Assembly: GCF_004364935.1 (NCBI RefSeq)
Contig: NZ_SOBT01000009.1
Coordinates: 209,994-273,993, forward strand
DNA length: 64,000 bases
Direction: 5' to 3'
Source: Panacagrimonas perspica
GTDB lineage: Bacteria > Pseudomonadota > Gammaproteobacteria > Nevskiales > Nevskiaceae
Shown: piece by piece, positions 1 through 13,610 of the stretch
How positions within the stretch are numbered: position 1 is the first letter of the stretch
Layout of the letters: each line of letters opens with the position of its first letter
Translations under genes and position numbers: made by a program
Notes under the pieces: generated by a model
Told to the model about the DNA's origin: nothing
Databases searched by the model: none
What the model saw: the letters and a program-made list of their open reading frames with translations, nothing else

Positions 1-1
1 G

Positions 2-1600
2 CGCCTGGTCGCCGCTCAGCTCAATTTCTGGGTTGGCGACATCGAAGGCAACGCCGAGAAGATCATCGCCGCCGCTGCGCGCGCGCGCGATGATCTGCGC
101 GCGGACCTGATCGCGTTTCCCGAGCTGGCGCTGCTGGGTTATCCGCCGGACGACCTGCTGCTGCGCTCGGGCATTCCGCCGGCGATCGAGGCCGGTCTCG
201 AGCGCATCCGGCGCGAGGCCCAGGGCATCCACCTGGTGGTCGGGCATCCCGAATACGCCGAGGAAGGCATCTACAACGCCGCGTCGGTGTTCCGCGACGG
301 CCAGCTCGTGCGCCGCTACCGCAAGCGCCTGCTGCCCAACTACGGCGTGTTCGACGAGAAGCGCCACTTCCTCGCCGGCCGCAGCGCCTGCGTGTTCGAC
401 CTCAAGGGCGTGCCGGTCGGGCTGTGCATCTGCGAAGACATCTGGGGCACGCGACCGGCCGACGAGAGTCGCGACCAGGGCGCGCGTTTGATGGTGAACA
501 TCAACGCTTCGCCGTTCGCGCTCGGCAAATCCAACCAGCGCGAACAGGTGCTGCGCGCGCGCGCTGCCGAAACCCGACTGCCGATCCTGTACGTGAACAT
601 GGTCGGCGGTCAGGACGACCTGCTGTTCGACGGCGACTCGAGCGCGATCGGCCCCGACGGTACGGTCTCCTTCCGGGCGCCGACGTTCGAGGAAGACCTG
701 TACGGCGTCGACTTCGCCGATGGCGAACTGCGCGGCGTGATGAGTCCGCCCGAAGCCGAGGAAGCGGTGGTCTATCGCGGCCTGGTGCAGTCGGTGCGCG
801 ACTACGTGACGCGCAACGGTTTCCCCGGTGCGCTGATCGGCCTGTCCGGCGGCATCGACTCCGCGCTGGTGGCCGCCGTCGCCGCCGATGCGCTGGGCCC
901 CGACCGCGTCTGGGGCGTGTCGCTGCCGTCGCGCTACACGCTCGACATGTCCAACGACGACGCCCGCATCGAAGCCGAGGCCCTGGGCATCCGCTATTCG
1001 ATCCTGCCGATCGAGCCCACCTTCGATGCACTGACGAGCACGCTGGCGCAGACCTTCGAAGGTCGCGCGATCGATATCACCGAAGAGAACATGCAGTCAC
1101 GCTCGCGCGGCGTGCTGCTGATGGCGCTGAGCAACAAGTTCGGCCACGTCGTGCTGACCACCGGCAACAAGTCCGAGATGGCCGTCGGCTACGCAACCTT
1201 GTACGGCGACATGTGCGGCGGCTTTGCGCCGATCAAGGACGTCTACAAGACGCTGGTGTTCCGGCTGGCGCGCTACCGCAACACGATCTCGCCGGTGATC
1301 CCGGAGCGCGTGCTGACGCGCCCGCCCTCAGCGGAACTGCGCCCCGACCAGAAGGATTCGGATTCGCTGCCGCCGTACGAAGTGCTGGACCCGATCCTCG
1401 AGGCCTACGTTGAGAGCAACGCGTCGATCCCGCAGATCATCGCGATGGGTTTCGAGGAAGCCACCGTCAAGCGCGTCGCCGGGCTGGTGCGCCGCTCGGA
1501 GTACAAGCGCCGGCAGGCGCCGCCGGGGCCCAAGGTCACGCGTTGCGCTTTCGGCCGCGAGCGGCGTTATCCGATCACCGCGGTATACGGCGACTTCTAG
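2..1600 (+). CDS. nadE: Glutamine-dependent NAD+ synthetase, 5' end cut by window edge
   Basis: Makes NAD+ from deamido-NAD+ using glutamine-derived ammonia, in the cytoplasm. The reading frame is open from base 2, and the first visible residues (LVAAQLNFWVGDIEGNAEK) match the usual start of the nitrilase-type glutaminase domain, so only a few residues are missing. In the glutaminase half the expected triad is visible: Glu in FPELALLGYP, Lys in RKRLLPNYGVFDE and Cys in GLCICEDIW. The C-terminal synthetase half has the PP-loop LSGGIDSAL and the TTGNKSE motif. The 532 visible residues fit the usual length of about 540. A REP hairpin follows the stop codon. The family is certain; only the start is unseen. 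Confidence 0.95.
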   Translation, partial: RLVAAQLNFWVGDIEGNAEKIIAAAARARDDLRADLIAFPELALLGYPPDDLLLRSGIPPAIEAGLERIRREAQGIHLVVGHPEYAEEGIYNAASVFRDGQLVRRYRKRLLPNYGVFDEKRHFLAGRSACVFDLKGVPVGLCICEDIWGTRPADESRDQGARLMVNINASPFALGKSNQREQVLRARAAETRLPILYVNMVGGQDDLLFDGDSSAIGPDGTVSFRAPTFEEDLYGVDFADGELRGVMSPPEAEEAVVYRGLVQSVRDYVTRNGFPGALIGLSGGIDSALVAAVAADALGPDRVWGVSLPSRYTLDMSNDDARIEAEALGIRYSILPIEPTFDALTSTLAQTFEGRAIDITEENMQSRSRGVLLMALSNKFGHVVLTTGNKSEMAVGYATLYGDMCGGFAPIKDVYKTLVFRLARYRNTISPVIPERVLTRPPSAELRPDQKDSDSLPPYEVLDPILEAYVESNASIPQIIAMGFEEATVKRVAGLVRRSEYKRRQAPPGPKVTRCAFGRERRYPITAVYGDF

Positions 1601-1611
1601 CGTGAAACAGT

Positions 1612-1632
1612 CCCGGACTTCGTCCGGGCTAC
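1612..1632 (-). repeat. GTAG-type REP hairpin
   Basis: Read on the minus strand, GTAG is followed by the palindrome CCCGGAC-GAA-GTCCGGG. It lies between the convergent nadE and metallo-hydrolase genes. The same unit recurs at 3873, 40294, 40339, 42066, 42111, 45292, 54298, 54366 and 54405. Confidence 0.85.
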
Positions 1633-1636
1633 GGGG

Positions 1637-2632
1637 CTACGGCGTACTCGCCGCGGGCGCTGCTTCGGCGGTCGCGGGTTCGGCGTGGGCGGGTCTGACG
1701 AACCCGGCAGGGAATCTTGGGAGCGTGTCCCACACGCGCCGGTCGTGCGCCGGCACGATGACCAGCTCCGGCCACATCTGCTGCAGGCGATGCATGTGCA
1801 CGATCTCGCCGCGCACCGCGGCCGGATCCTTGTCGACCAGCCAGCGCGACACCCAGGGCCGCTCCGCCGGCAGCTCGATGCCTTCCTTCTGCCAGACCAG
1901 ATCGCCGACCAGCGCGTAGTGCTTGTTGTCTTCGGTGTGAACGAAGGTGATCGTCGAGCCGGGCGTATGGCCCGGAGCCGGCACCATCACGACGCTGCCG
2001 TCGCCGAAGACGTCGAAGCTGTTCGGGAAGCCCAGGTACGGCCCCTCACGGTAGTTCAGCGGCGCGATCGCAAGATCGGGGAAGCCGTGGATCAGCGCCG
2101 CCATCGGGTCGTCGCTCTCGATGAACTGGGCTTCTTCCTGACTCGTCATGATCTGCACACCCGCCAGATCGGGGATGCCGCTGACATGGTCCCAGTGCGC
2201 GTGCGTGAGCACGATGCGCGAAATGTCGGTCAGCGGAACACCCGCCTGGGCGAGCTGCGCCGCGACGGTCTCCTCGCGCTTGTACTTCGTCGTCATCCGC
2301 ATCAGCAGCGGCATCTTGGCGACGTGAAGATCCACGTCCTTGCCGAAGCCGGTGTCGAACAGCAGGTTGCCCTGCGGATGGCTGACCAGGATGCTGCCCA
2401 TGCCGAAGATGCGCGTGTCGCCGAAGCTGCCACCGCGATAGGCGAAGGCCGCGAGCGATTCCATCTGTCCGGCGTAGATCGCCGAGACCTGCACGCCCTT
2501 CACCTGCGGAGGCACGACCAAGGTGATGGCGACGTCCTGGGTCACGGGCAACGTGGCGCCCCGGAACGTCTGCGCCAGCGCCGCGACGCACACGACGAGC
2601 ACGATGGCCACGCCGATGAGCAGCTTCTTCAT
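1637..2632 (-). CDS. Secreted metallo-beta-lactamase-fold hydrolase
   Basis: Predicted periplasmic zinc hydrolase of the MBL superfamily, 331 residues from the ATG at 2632. That start is chosen because it begins a clean signal peptide (MKKLLIGVAIVLVV, to about residue 20) and is preceded by GGGGGAG; the frame extends further upstream without domain content. The metal motif THAHWDH lies at residues 143-149. APGHTPGS, a GDLVW aspartate and a VPAHD histidine complete the zinc ligands. The sequence recalls lactonase-like members (N-acyl homoserine lactonase type), but substrate cannot be read from it. The last 25 residues are Ala/Pro rich. Confidence 0.85.
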   Translation of the reverse strand: MKKLLIGVAIVLVVCVAALAQTFRGATLPVTQDVAITLVVPPQVKGVQVSAIYAGQMESLAAFAYRGGSFGDTRIFGMGSILVSHPQGNLLFDTGFGKDVDLHVAKMPLLMRMTTKYKREETVAAQLAQAGVPLTDISRIVLTHAHWDHVSGIPDLAGVQIMTSQEEAQFIESDDPMAALIHGFPDLAIAPLNYREGPYLGFPNSFDVFGDGSVVMVPAPGHTPGSTITFVHTEDNKHYALVGDLVWQKEGIELPAERPWVSRWLVDKDPAAVRGEIVHMHRLQQMWPELVIVPAHDRRVWDTLPRFPAGFVRPAHAEPATAEAAPAASTP

Positions 2633-2799
2633 TCGATGGTCTCCCCCCGGCTCGTACGGCCGATTCGTGCGGGCCAGTCTACGCGCGTAGGGGGCGGGCC
2701 AGGAGGGGCGAAAGATTTTGGCCCCGACGGATGCCGAACGCGCCCGATGCACGCAGAATGGCGGCTCTGCCACGAACGCCGAAGGTCGGGATCGTCACC

Positions 2800-3531
2800 G
2801 TGACCCTACGCTGGATCGCCGCCCTGCTGCTCTGGTTTGTCCTGATCCCCACGGCCTCGGCGCGGGAGGCTTGGCCACCGGCCGTGATGGCGTATCTCGA
2901 GGCGCTTTCCAGCGTCGAACAAGGTGATCCGCCGGTATCGATGGAGGCCCTCTTCACCGCAGCCGAGGCGGCGCAGGACGAACTGATGCAGGTGAATCCC
3001 GTCGGACAGCAGGCCTGGATGGAATCCCTCAGCGAAGAGGATTACGCCTACCTGGTGCAACTGCTGCGGGGCATGCGGCTGGCGCGCGGCCGGGATGTCT
3101 ACGCCCAGCCCGATCCCAATTTCCTGTCGGAACTCGCTCAGCGCCTGGGCCGTCCCGAGGACCGCGATTTCTTCAGGATCTACCGGGCAAGCTGGGGCGC
3201 CAACATGGTGCCGAGCTACCTGCGCCTGACCACGCGCGCCGCGCCCTGCGTGCGCTTCGGCGAAGGCCTCATCCCGCCGCTCTACGAGCGCTGGCGGGGG
3301 TATCGCACCCAGTACTCGCAGGCGTACTCGACGTACGTCGCGCAGACCGTGAAGGACCTGGAAGAGGCGGTCTCGCTGGGAACCTGCGCCTGCGCAGGTG
3401 CCGATTCGGTCGAACAGGAATTGAGCGCTTTCGTCTCCCGCTTTCCCGACACACCGGTACGCCCGGCGATCATGGCGCGACTGCAGGAACTGGAAGACGA
3501 TCCCGAACGCCGTCCGGTGCAGTGCCGCTAG
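2800..3531 (+). CDS. Secreted protein of unknown function
   Basis: I do not recognise the family. Translation from the GTG at 2800 gives 243 residues with a good signal peptide (TLRWIAALLLWFVLIP then ASA|REAW). An in-frame upstream start at 2731 would put about 23 charged residues before the hydrophobic segment, so GTG is preferred. The mature part is largely helical and has a CAC motif late in the chain plus two other cysteines, as expected for a periplasmic protein. It is divergent from the metallo-hydrolase gene and precedes a small helical protein on the same strand. Confidence 0.7.
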   Translation: MTLRWIAALLLWFVLIPTASAREAWPPAVMAYLEALSSVEQGDPPVSMEALFTAAEAAQDELMQVNPVGQQAWMESLSEEDYAYLVQLLRGMRLARGRDVYAQPDPNFLSELAQRLGRPEDRDFFRIYRASWGANMVPSYLRLTTRAAPCVRFGEGLIPPLYERWRGYRTQYSQAYSTYVAQTVKDLEEAVSLGTCACAGADSVEQELSAFVSRFPDTPVRPAIMARLQELEDDPERRPVQCR

Positions 3532-3580
3532 TCGCGATTTTCGCGACACACCCCAGCCGCGACCCATCAGGAGCGACACG

Positions 3581-3856
3581 ATGCGCAAGGAACGCCTGCT
3601 GAGCCTCCAGGAAATCGTCGAACGCACGATCGAAGAAGGCGCCACCACCGTCGAGCAGGTACATCGCTCGATCGCGACGATGCCGTTCGACGTTCTCGAA
3701 AAGATTGATGCCTTGCAGAAGCCGATCGGCAAGGCGCGCGAGATCCACGATGAAACCGTGGGCAACATCTACGAGACGATCCGGCTGCTCAACGAGCGCG
3801 CGGGCGAGATCGCGCGCGGGCTGCTGCAGCGGGGCGACGACAAGAAGAGCGAGTAG
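3581..3856 (+). CDS. Small helical protein, unknown function
   Basis: A 91-residue, highly charged and probably entirely helical protein with no signal peptide or membrane segment. A CAGGAG ribosome-binding site sits 8 bases before the ATG, so the start is secure. The first half (LLSLQEIVERTIEEGATTVE) and the central EKIDALQKPIGKAREIHDE look like a helical hairpin. It follows the secreted-protein gene by 49 bases and may be co-transcribed. Function unknown. Confidence 0.7.
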   Translation: MRKERLLSLQEIVERTIEEGATTVEQVHRSIATMPFDVLEKIDALQKPIGKAREIHDETVGNIYETIRLLNERAGEIARGLLQRGDDKKSE

Positions 3857-3872
3857 CGCTGCGTCGGCACCC

Positions 3873-3893
3873 GTAGCCCGGACGAAGTCCGGG
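3873..3893 (+). repeat. GTAG-type REP hairpin
   Basis: GTAG followed by CCCGGAC-GAA-GTCCGGG, a perfect 7-bp stem, 17 bases after the stop of the small helical protein gene. Confidence 0.85.
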
Positions 3894-3962
3894 ACTTGTC
3901 CCAATCCCGGATAAGCAGTCCGCTGGGGACAGGCTCGAGCCCCTAAAGGATTCACCTCAAAG

Positions 3963-4036
3963 GCGCAAAGGGAAAAGAGAGGTCGCAGAGGAAAATCACC
4001 TCAAAATCTTTGCGCCCTTATCTTTTCCCTTTGCGC
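3963..4036. repeat. Inverted repeat, 16-bp perfect arms
   Basis: The arm GCGCAAAGGGAAAAGA (3963-3978) is exactly complementary to 4021-4036. The A-rich interior repeats the cgcaaag and ctcaaa words. It sits between convergent genes and could act as a bidirectional terminator, or be a copy of a dispersed repeat. Confidence 0.7.
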
Positions 4037-4094
4037 TAAAGATCTCTCGATTCACGCAGCCAATCAGCAGCCCGAATTGCGCCGCAGCCTCTGC

Positions 4095-5231
4095 TCAAGA
4101 AGGCCCGAGCCCCAGCCCCGCGCGCGCATCCTCGTCGATCACGCGCGCCCCGGGCGCGCCGGTGACGAGCCCGAACTGGCCCCACCAGTCGAAATAGGTC
4201 CACGCGACACCCTGCTCCTCGAACAGGCTGCGCGTATCGGTGAGCCAGGCGCGACGCGACGCGGGCGGTGTGGCTTCCCGCAGCACGCCGAATTCGCTGC
4301 ACCACACCGGGACCCGATGCTGCTTCGACCACGCAGCCGCCTTTTCGACGAACGTCGCCAGCTTCGCCCTGTTCCATTGCTCCTGCCCATACCAGGCCGC
4401 GTGCTCGCGGGCGATCTCGGCGAGCTTCGGGACCACCGGCGCCAAGGCCTCCGGGCTCGACGGGTAAGGCAGGTCGCGAAGCACCATCCACATCGGCCAG
4501 CCCCAGGTCGCGCCCTGGTGCGTGAAGTTGTGCGGCTCGTAGAAATGAAAGCTGTAGATCACGCCGCGCACATCCAGCGGCTCGAGGGCCGCGAGATCCG
4601 CCACATCGGAAAAGTGCGCTCCACCGACCACCACGACGCGGCCGGGTGTCACGGCGCGTACCGCGTCGATCAGCCGTCGCTGGATCCGCATCGCACGTGC
4701 GATGTCCTCGATCTCCGGCTCGTTGAGCACCTCGAAGACCAGGCGATCGACCGGCACGGCGGCGTACGTCGTCGCGAGCTGCGTCCAGATCGCGGAGAGT
4801 TCCTCCACCGCGGCGTCGTCCTTGCCCATGCGTTGTTTGAACTCGGACGACGGTTGCATCGCCAGAATCACGAGCATCCGCCCGTCCTGCGCCAACTGCA
4901 GGCCGGCATCGAGAAAGCGCGGGTGTGCGGCGTTGACCGAGAGCCACTCGGGGTCCAGCAGCACCCGCACATGGGAGAGGCCGAGCTGGCGCATCTGCGC
5001 GAAATCGGAGGCATCGGGCCAGCCCGCCTGCAACTTGGGGTCGCCGCGATGGGTGAACCAGTTGGCGGCGTTGACCCCGCGGGCAAAATCTTCGCGCACT
5101 GTCTTCGGAATACCGGCCCAGGTTCCGTCGGCGATCATCTCGGGCGCAGCCCGCGCGGCACTACGTTCGCCGCACCCGGCGAGTAGTGACGAGATCACCA
5201 TCAGCAGCGATGCGCACAACGCCATCCTCAT
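4095..5231 (-). CDS. GH5-family glycoside hydrolase (cellulase-like) lipoprotein
   Basis: Predicted envelope-anchored endoglycosidase of glycoside hydrolase family 5, 378 residues. The ATG at 5231 has GGAG at good spacing and begins a type II signal (LLAGC, lipobox Cys20). A TTG five codons upstream is the alternative. The TIM-barrel signatures are clear: acid/base Glu171 in [11 protein letters not shown] and nucleophile Glu313 in VWCSEFGVL, with the [12 protein letters not shown] strand between. Substrate (beta-glucan, mannan or other) is not decided by sequence. It follows gltD by 71 bases on the same strand, with no evident functional link. Confidence 0.85.
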   Translation of the reverse strand: MRMALCASLLMVISSLLAGCGERSAARAAPEMIADGTWAGIPKTVREDFARGVNAANWFTHRGDPKLQAGWPDASDFAQMRQLGLSHVRVLLDPEWLSVNAAHPRFLDAGLQLAQDGRMLVILAMQPSSEFKQRMGKDDAAVEELSAIWTQLATTYAAVPVDRLVFEVLNEPEIEDIARAMRIQRRLIDAVRAVTPGRVVVVGGAHFSDVADLAALEPLDVRGVIYSFHFYEPHNFTHQGATWGWPMWMVLRDLPYPSSPEALAPVVPKLAEIAREHAAWYGQEQWNRAKLATFVEKAAAWSKQHRVPVWCSEFGVLREATPPASRRAWLTDTRSLFEEQGVAWTYFDWWGQFGLVTGAPGARVIDEDARAGLGLGPS

Positions 5232-5302
5232 GAGCGTCGTCTCCAACCTGGCCAGCCAACCACGCCCATCATCGCAGAGCGCCGCGAGGCGCTCGCCGGG
5301 GG

Positions 5303-6766
5303 TCAGCGTGGCAGGTCGGACGCGCCCATCAGGAATTCGTCGACGGCTCGGGCGGCCTGGCGACCTTCGCGAATCGCCCAGACCACCAGCGACTGCCCGC
5401 GCCGCATGTCACCCGCCGCGAAGACCTTGTCCACCGACGTGCGGTAGCAGCCCTCGCCATCGGTCGTGGCTTTGGCATTGCCACGCGCATCCTTCTCGAC
5501 GCCGAACGCGGAAAGCACCTGCGCGGCAGGGGCCACGAAGCCCATGGCCAGCAGCACGAGATCGGCCTTGAGCGTGAACTCGGAATCCGGCACTTCGGAC
5601 ATCTTGCCGTCCTTCCACTCGAGCCGCGCCGCGATCAGCTTCTCGACCTTGCCGTTGCTGCCTTCGAAACGCTTGGTCGCCACCGACCAGTCGCGCTCGC
5701 AGCCTTCCTCGTGCGACGAAGAGGTGCGCAGCTTGATCGGCCAGTACGGCCACACCATCGGCTTGTTCTCCTGCTCCGGCGGCTGCGGCAGCAGTTCGAA
5801 CTGCACGATGCCCTCGGCGCCGTGCCGACGGCTGGTGCCCACGCAGTCGGAGCCGGTATCGCCGCCGCCGATGACGACGACGTGCTTGCCGTCGGCGCGA
5901 AGCTGATTCCTGACCTCGTCACCGGCGTCGACCTTGTTCTGCTGCGGCAGGAATTCCATCGCGAAGTGGATGCCCTGCAGATCGCGGCCCGGCACCGGCA
6001 GATCACGGCCCTGCTCCGAACCGCCAGTGAGCAGCACCGCATCGAAATCTTCCAGCAGCTTCTCGGGCGAGAGCGTTTCCTTCGCCCAGTTGGTGATCTC
6101 CTTCAGCGCTTCCTTGCCGACGAAGACACCGGTGCGGAAATGCACACCCTCCGACTTCAACTGCTCGACACGACGATCGACGATCTCCTTGTCCAGCTTG
6201 AAGCCGGGGATGCCATAGCGCAGCAGGCCGCCGATGCGATCGTTCTTCTCGAACACGGTGACGGCGTGGCCGGCGCGGCAGAGCTGCTGCGCAGCGGCGA
6301 GGCCGGCGGGACCCGAACCGACGATCGCCACCTTCTTGCCGGTACGCACCGCCGACGGCTGCGGCAGGATCCAGCCGTTCTCGAAACCCTTCTCGACGAT
6401 GAACAGTTCGATCGACTTGATGCCGACCGGCTCGTTGTTGACGTTGAGCGTGCACGCCGCTTCGCAGGGCGCCGGGCAGACGCGGCCCGTGAACTCGGGG
6501 AAATTGTTGGTGGAGTGCAGCGTGTCGAGCGCGTTGCGATAGTCCTGCGTGTAAACCAGATCGTTCCAGTCCGGAATGATGTTGTTCACCGGACAGCCCG
6601 TCATGCAGAACGGCGTGCCGCAGTTCATGCAGCGCGCGGCCTGTGTCTTGGCCTTGCTGTTCTCGAGGACGAGAACGAACTCCTTGTTGTTCTTCACGCG
6701 CTGCGTGACCGGCAGGTACGACTCCTTCTGCCGATCAAACTCCAGGAACCCGGTGACCTTGCCCAT
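5303..6766 (-). CDS. gltD: Glutamate synthase (NADPH) small subunit
   Basis: Beta subunit of NADPH-GOGAT (487 residues). It passes electrons from NADPH through FAD and 4Fe-4S clusters to the large subunit, which makes glutamate from 2-oxoglutarate and glutamine. The N-terminal cluster-binding cysteines are C46, C49, C54 and C58 ([14 protein letters not shown]). The FAD Rossmann motif is [15 protein letters not shown], and the NADPH one is [13 protein letters not shown]. The C-terminal [15 protein letters not shown] is typical. It lies 100 bases downstream of gltB on the same strand, the normal operon order. Confidence 0.97.
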   Translation of the reverse strand: MGKVTGFLEFDRQKESYLPVTQRVKNNKEFVLVLENSKAKTQAARCMNCGTPFCMTGCPVNNIIPDWNDLVYTQDYRNALDTLHSTNNFPEFTGRVCPAPCEAACTLNVNNEPVGIKSIELFIVEKGFENGWILPQPSAVRTGKKVAIVGSGPAGLAAAQQLCRAGHAVTVFEKNDRIGGLLRYGIPGFKLDKEIVDRRVEQLKSEGVHFRTGVFVGKEALKEITNWAKETLSPEKLLEDFDAVLLTGGSEQGRDLPVPGRDLQGIHFAMEFLPQQNKVDAGDEVRNQLRADGKHVVVIGGGDTGSDCVGTSRRHGAEGIVQFELLPQPPEQENKPMVWPYWPIKLRTSSSHEEGCERDWSVATKRFEGSNGKVEKLIAARLEWKDGKMSEVPDSEFTLKADLVLLAMGFVAPAAQVLSAFGVEKDARGNAKATTDGEGCYRTSVDKVFAAGDMRRGQSLVVWAIREGRQAARAVDEFLMGASDLPR

Positions 6767-6866
6767 GCTCTTTCTCTATTTTCTGAATCTGTTTGCGTAG
6801 GCCGGGCCAGAACCCGGCGTTGCGTCGGCGGGACCGGATCGATGTCCGGCCCGCCATTTCCCTTCT

Positions 6867-11603
<4,737 letters not shown>

Positions 11604-11649
11604 CGCACACGCTCGATATCTGGCTTGCGGGGCTGGGGAGCTTAGTGCG

Positions 11650-11741
11650 CCGCAACATCGATGCCAAGCAAATTAAATAGGGTCAGATTCCAATTAAATT
11701 TGCCCCAGAACAGAGCGATTTGTATTGGGGACAGATCAAAA
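11650..11741. repeat. RAYT-flanking sequence with TCAGATTCCAATT core
   Basis: Immediately downstream of the transposase stop is an AT-rich stretch unlike its surroundings. It holds AGGGTCAGATTCCAATT (about 11680-11697) bracketed by the weak inverted words CAAATT and AATTTG, then a second TTGGGGACAGATC word near 11726. Similar words commonly flank IS200-like RAYT genes in my recollection; this is not verified here. Confidence 0.5.
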
Positions 11742-12446
11742 TCAGGGCATATCGATGAGCGGTTTGGAGGGTCTGCGTCCAGGCCGGACCTTCCCCAAAC
11801 GCCTCGCGGTCTTCGTGCCCAGCTCGGCCAGGAATGTCTCGTCTCCCAAAGCCCAGCCTTTCAGCGTGGCCTCCGTGAGCGCCTGCTCCAGATCCGGCGC
11901 CAGCCCCTGTTCGACAAGGTCGCCGTACCGCGCCTCTCGCTCGAATGGGGTGTTGCCGAGCTGCCAGTAAACCGGGGGAGCCGTGACGAGCTTGTCCGAC
12001 CGAATCCCCCGATAGTGGCCATGGCTCGACCAGGGATGCTCCTCCGGCCGCCTCACGAGGCCCGCCCGGACCGGATTGAGATCGATGTACGCCATGCACG
12101 CAAGGCAATAGCGATCCGTCTGCACCATCGTGGAGCGATAGCGTCCCTCCCACAGCGTGCCGGTCCTGTGATGGCGCCGATTGAAGTACTGGACGTACAC
12201 GCGCCCGACCGCCTGCATCAGCCTCGATACCCCGGTGGAGGTCTGGGGCGTCAGCAGCAAGTGGAAATGATTGGGCATCAGCACGTACGCGTGGATAGCC
12301 ACCTTCTCGCGCGCCGCGTATTCGGCCAGCAGCGCCAGCAGCCGCTCCTGGTCGGCCGGCTCCCGAAAGATGGGCTGACGATCGTTCCCGCGCTGGATGA
12401 CGTGATGCGCGAACTCGGCGGCCGTCAGGCGGGCTAGGCGAGCCAA
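11742..12446 (-). CDS. REP-associated tyrosine transposase (RAYT, IS200-like Y1 family)
   Basis: Single-strand DNA transposase of the Y1/HUH superfamily that acts on REP hairpins; 234 residues. The HUH metal motif is in VLMPNHFHLLL, and the candidate catalytic tyrosine is in RVYVQYFNRRHHRTG. The family-typical LWEGRYRSTMVQTDRY, YIDLNPVRAGLV and PWSSHGHYRG blocks are all present, so it appears intact. The start is TTG at 12446, preceded by GGGAG; MARLARL matches the usual RAYT N-terminus. It begins 15 bases after dgt, so it is probably expressed by read-through. The GTAG hairpins elsewhere in the window are plausible substrates. Confidence 0.92.
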   Translation of the reverse strand: MARLARLTAAEFAHHVIQRGNDRQPIFREPADQERLLALLAEYAAREKVAIHAYVLMPNHFHLLLTPQTSTGVSRLMQAVGRVYVQYFNRRHHRTGTLWEGRYRSTMVQTDRYCLACMAYIDLNPVRAGLVRRPEEHPWSSHGHYRGIRSDKLVTAPPVYWQLGNTPFEREARYGDLVEQGLAPDLEQALTEATLKGWALGDETFLAELGTKTARRLGKVRPGRRPSKPLIDMP

Positions 12447-12461
12447 GGCAGGATCTCCCGC

Positions 12462-13610
12462 TCAGCGCAGGCGACGCGGATCGAACAGGCGCTCGTGCTC
12501 GTCGATCGCATAGCGGTCGGTCATGCCGGCGATGTAGTCCGCAACCGCCCTCGCCCTGCCGGCAGGACCGTCACTCTGTTCGCTCCGCTGGGACTCGGCG
12601 TAAAACTCCGGCGGCATCAGGCGCGGATCCGAAAACAAGGCCGCGAACAGGGCGCGGATGACCGCGCGTGCCTTGGTCATCACGCGATATACCTGATGGT
12701 GCATGTAGAGGTTGTCGCGCAGGAAGCGCTTCAACTCCCGGTTGTCTTCCTGCACCTCCGCGCTGTAACCCACCAGCGGAGCCTTCTGATCCCGCACCGC
12801 GTCGATATCGACCGGATGAGCCGCTTCCAATCGCGCGCGGCTCGCGTCCACCAGATCTCCCACCAGTGCGTTGATGATCCGCCGGATCGTCTCGTGCCGC
12901 TCCTGCTTGGGACTCATGTCGCGATACAGGGCGCAGGCCGCGTCGTGGTGTCGGGCGAACAAGGGCACGCTGCGCAGCTGATCAATCGTCAGCAGCCCGG
13001 CGCGCAGGCCATCATCGATATCGTGATTGTTGTACGCGATCTCGTCGGCCACGTTGGCGACCTGCGCTTCCAGACTCGGCTGCTTGTGGTCGAGAAATCG
13101 CCGTCCCACGTCACCCAGCAGCTTTGCGTTCTTCGGAGAGCAGTGCTTGAGGATGCCCTCGCGCGTCTCGAAGCAGAGATTGAGCCCGCGGAATGCCGCG
13201 TACTTGTCTTCGAGCTTGTCCACGACGCGCAGTGACTGCAGGTTGTGTTCGAACCCGCCGAACTCCTTCATGCAGTCGTTGAGCGCGTCCTGCCCCGCAT
13301 GACCGAAAGGCGTATGACCCAGATCGTGCGCCAGCGAGATCGTTTCGCAGAGGTCTTCATTGAGACGAAGCGTTCGTGCCACGCTGCGAGCGATCTGCGC
13401 GACCTCCAGCGAGTGCGTCAGCCGCGTGCGGAACAGGTCGCCCTCGTGATTGACGAAGACCTGGGTCTTGTACTCGAGCCGCCGGAAGGCGGCCGAGTGA
13501 ACGATTCGATCGCGATCGCGCTGATACTCGGTTCGGAGCGACGGCGACGGTTCCTTATGGAGTCGGCCCCGACTGCGAGCCGGGTCGGCTGCACAGGGGG
13601 CGAGGTCCAT
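12462..13610 (-). CDS. dgt: dGTPase-like HD-domain phosphohydrolase
   Basis: Deoxyguanosinetriphosphate triphosphohydrolase-like protein, 382 residues, releasing tripolyphosphate from dNTPs. The N-terminal signature RTEYQRDRDRIVHSAAFRRL is followed by HD metal residues in RLTHSLEVAQ and HDLGHTPFGH. The later VADEIAYNNHDIDDGLR block completes the site. The length matches the shorter, proteobacterial dGTPase-like type 2 group rather than the 505-residue E. coli enzyme. Its ATG overlaps the aroB stop by one base, so translation is coupled within an aroK-aroB-dgt operon. Confidence 0.93.
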   Translation of the reverse strand: MDLAPCAADPARSRGRLHKEPSPSLRTEYQRDRDRIVHSAAFRRLEYKTQVFVNHEGDLFRTRLTHSLEVAQIARSVARTLRLNEDLCETISLAHDLGHTPFGHAGQDALNDCMKEFGGFEHNLQSLRVVDKLEDKYAAFRGLNLCFETREGILKHCSPKNAKLLGDVGRRFLDHKQPSLEAQVANVADEIAYNNHDIDDGLRAGLLTIDQLRSVPLFARHHDAACALYRDMSPKQERHETIRRIINALVGDLVDASRARLEAAHPVDIDAVRDQKAPLVGYSAEVQEDNRELKRFLRDNLYMHHQVYRVMTKARAVIRALFAALFSDPRLMPPEFYAESQRSEQSDGPAGRARAVADYIAGMTDRYAIDEHERLFDPRRLR

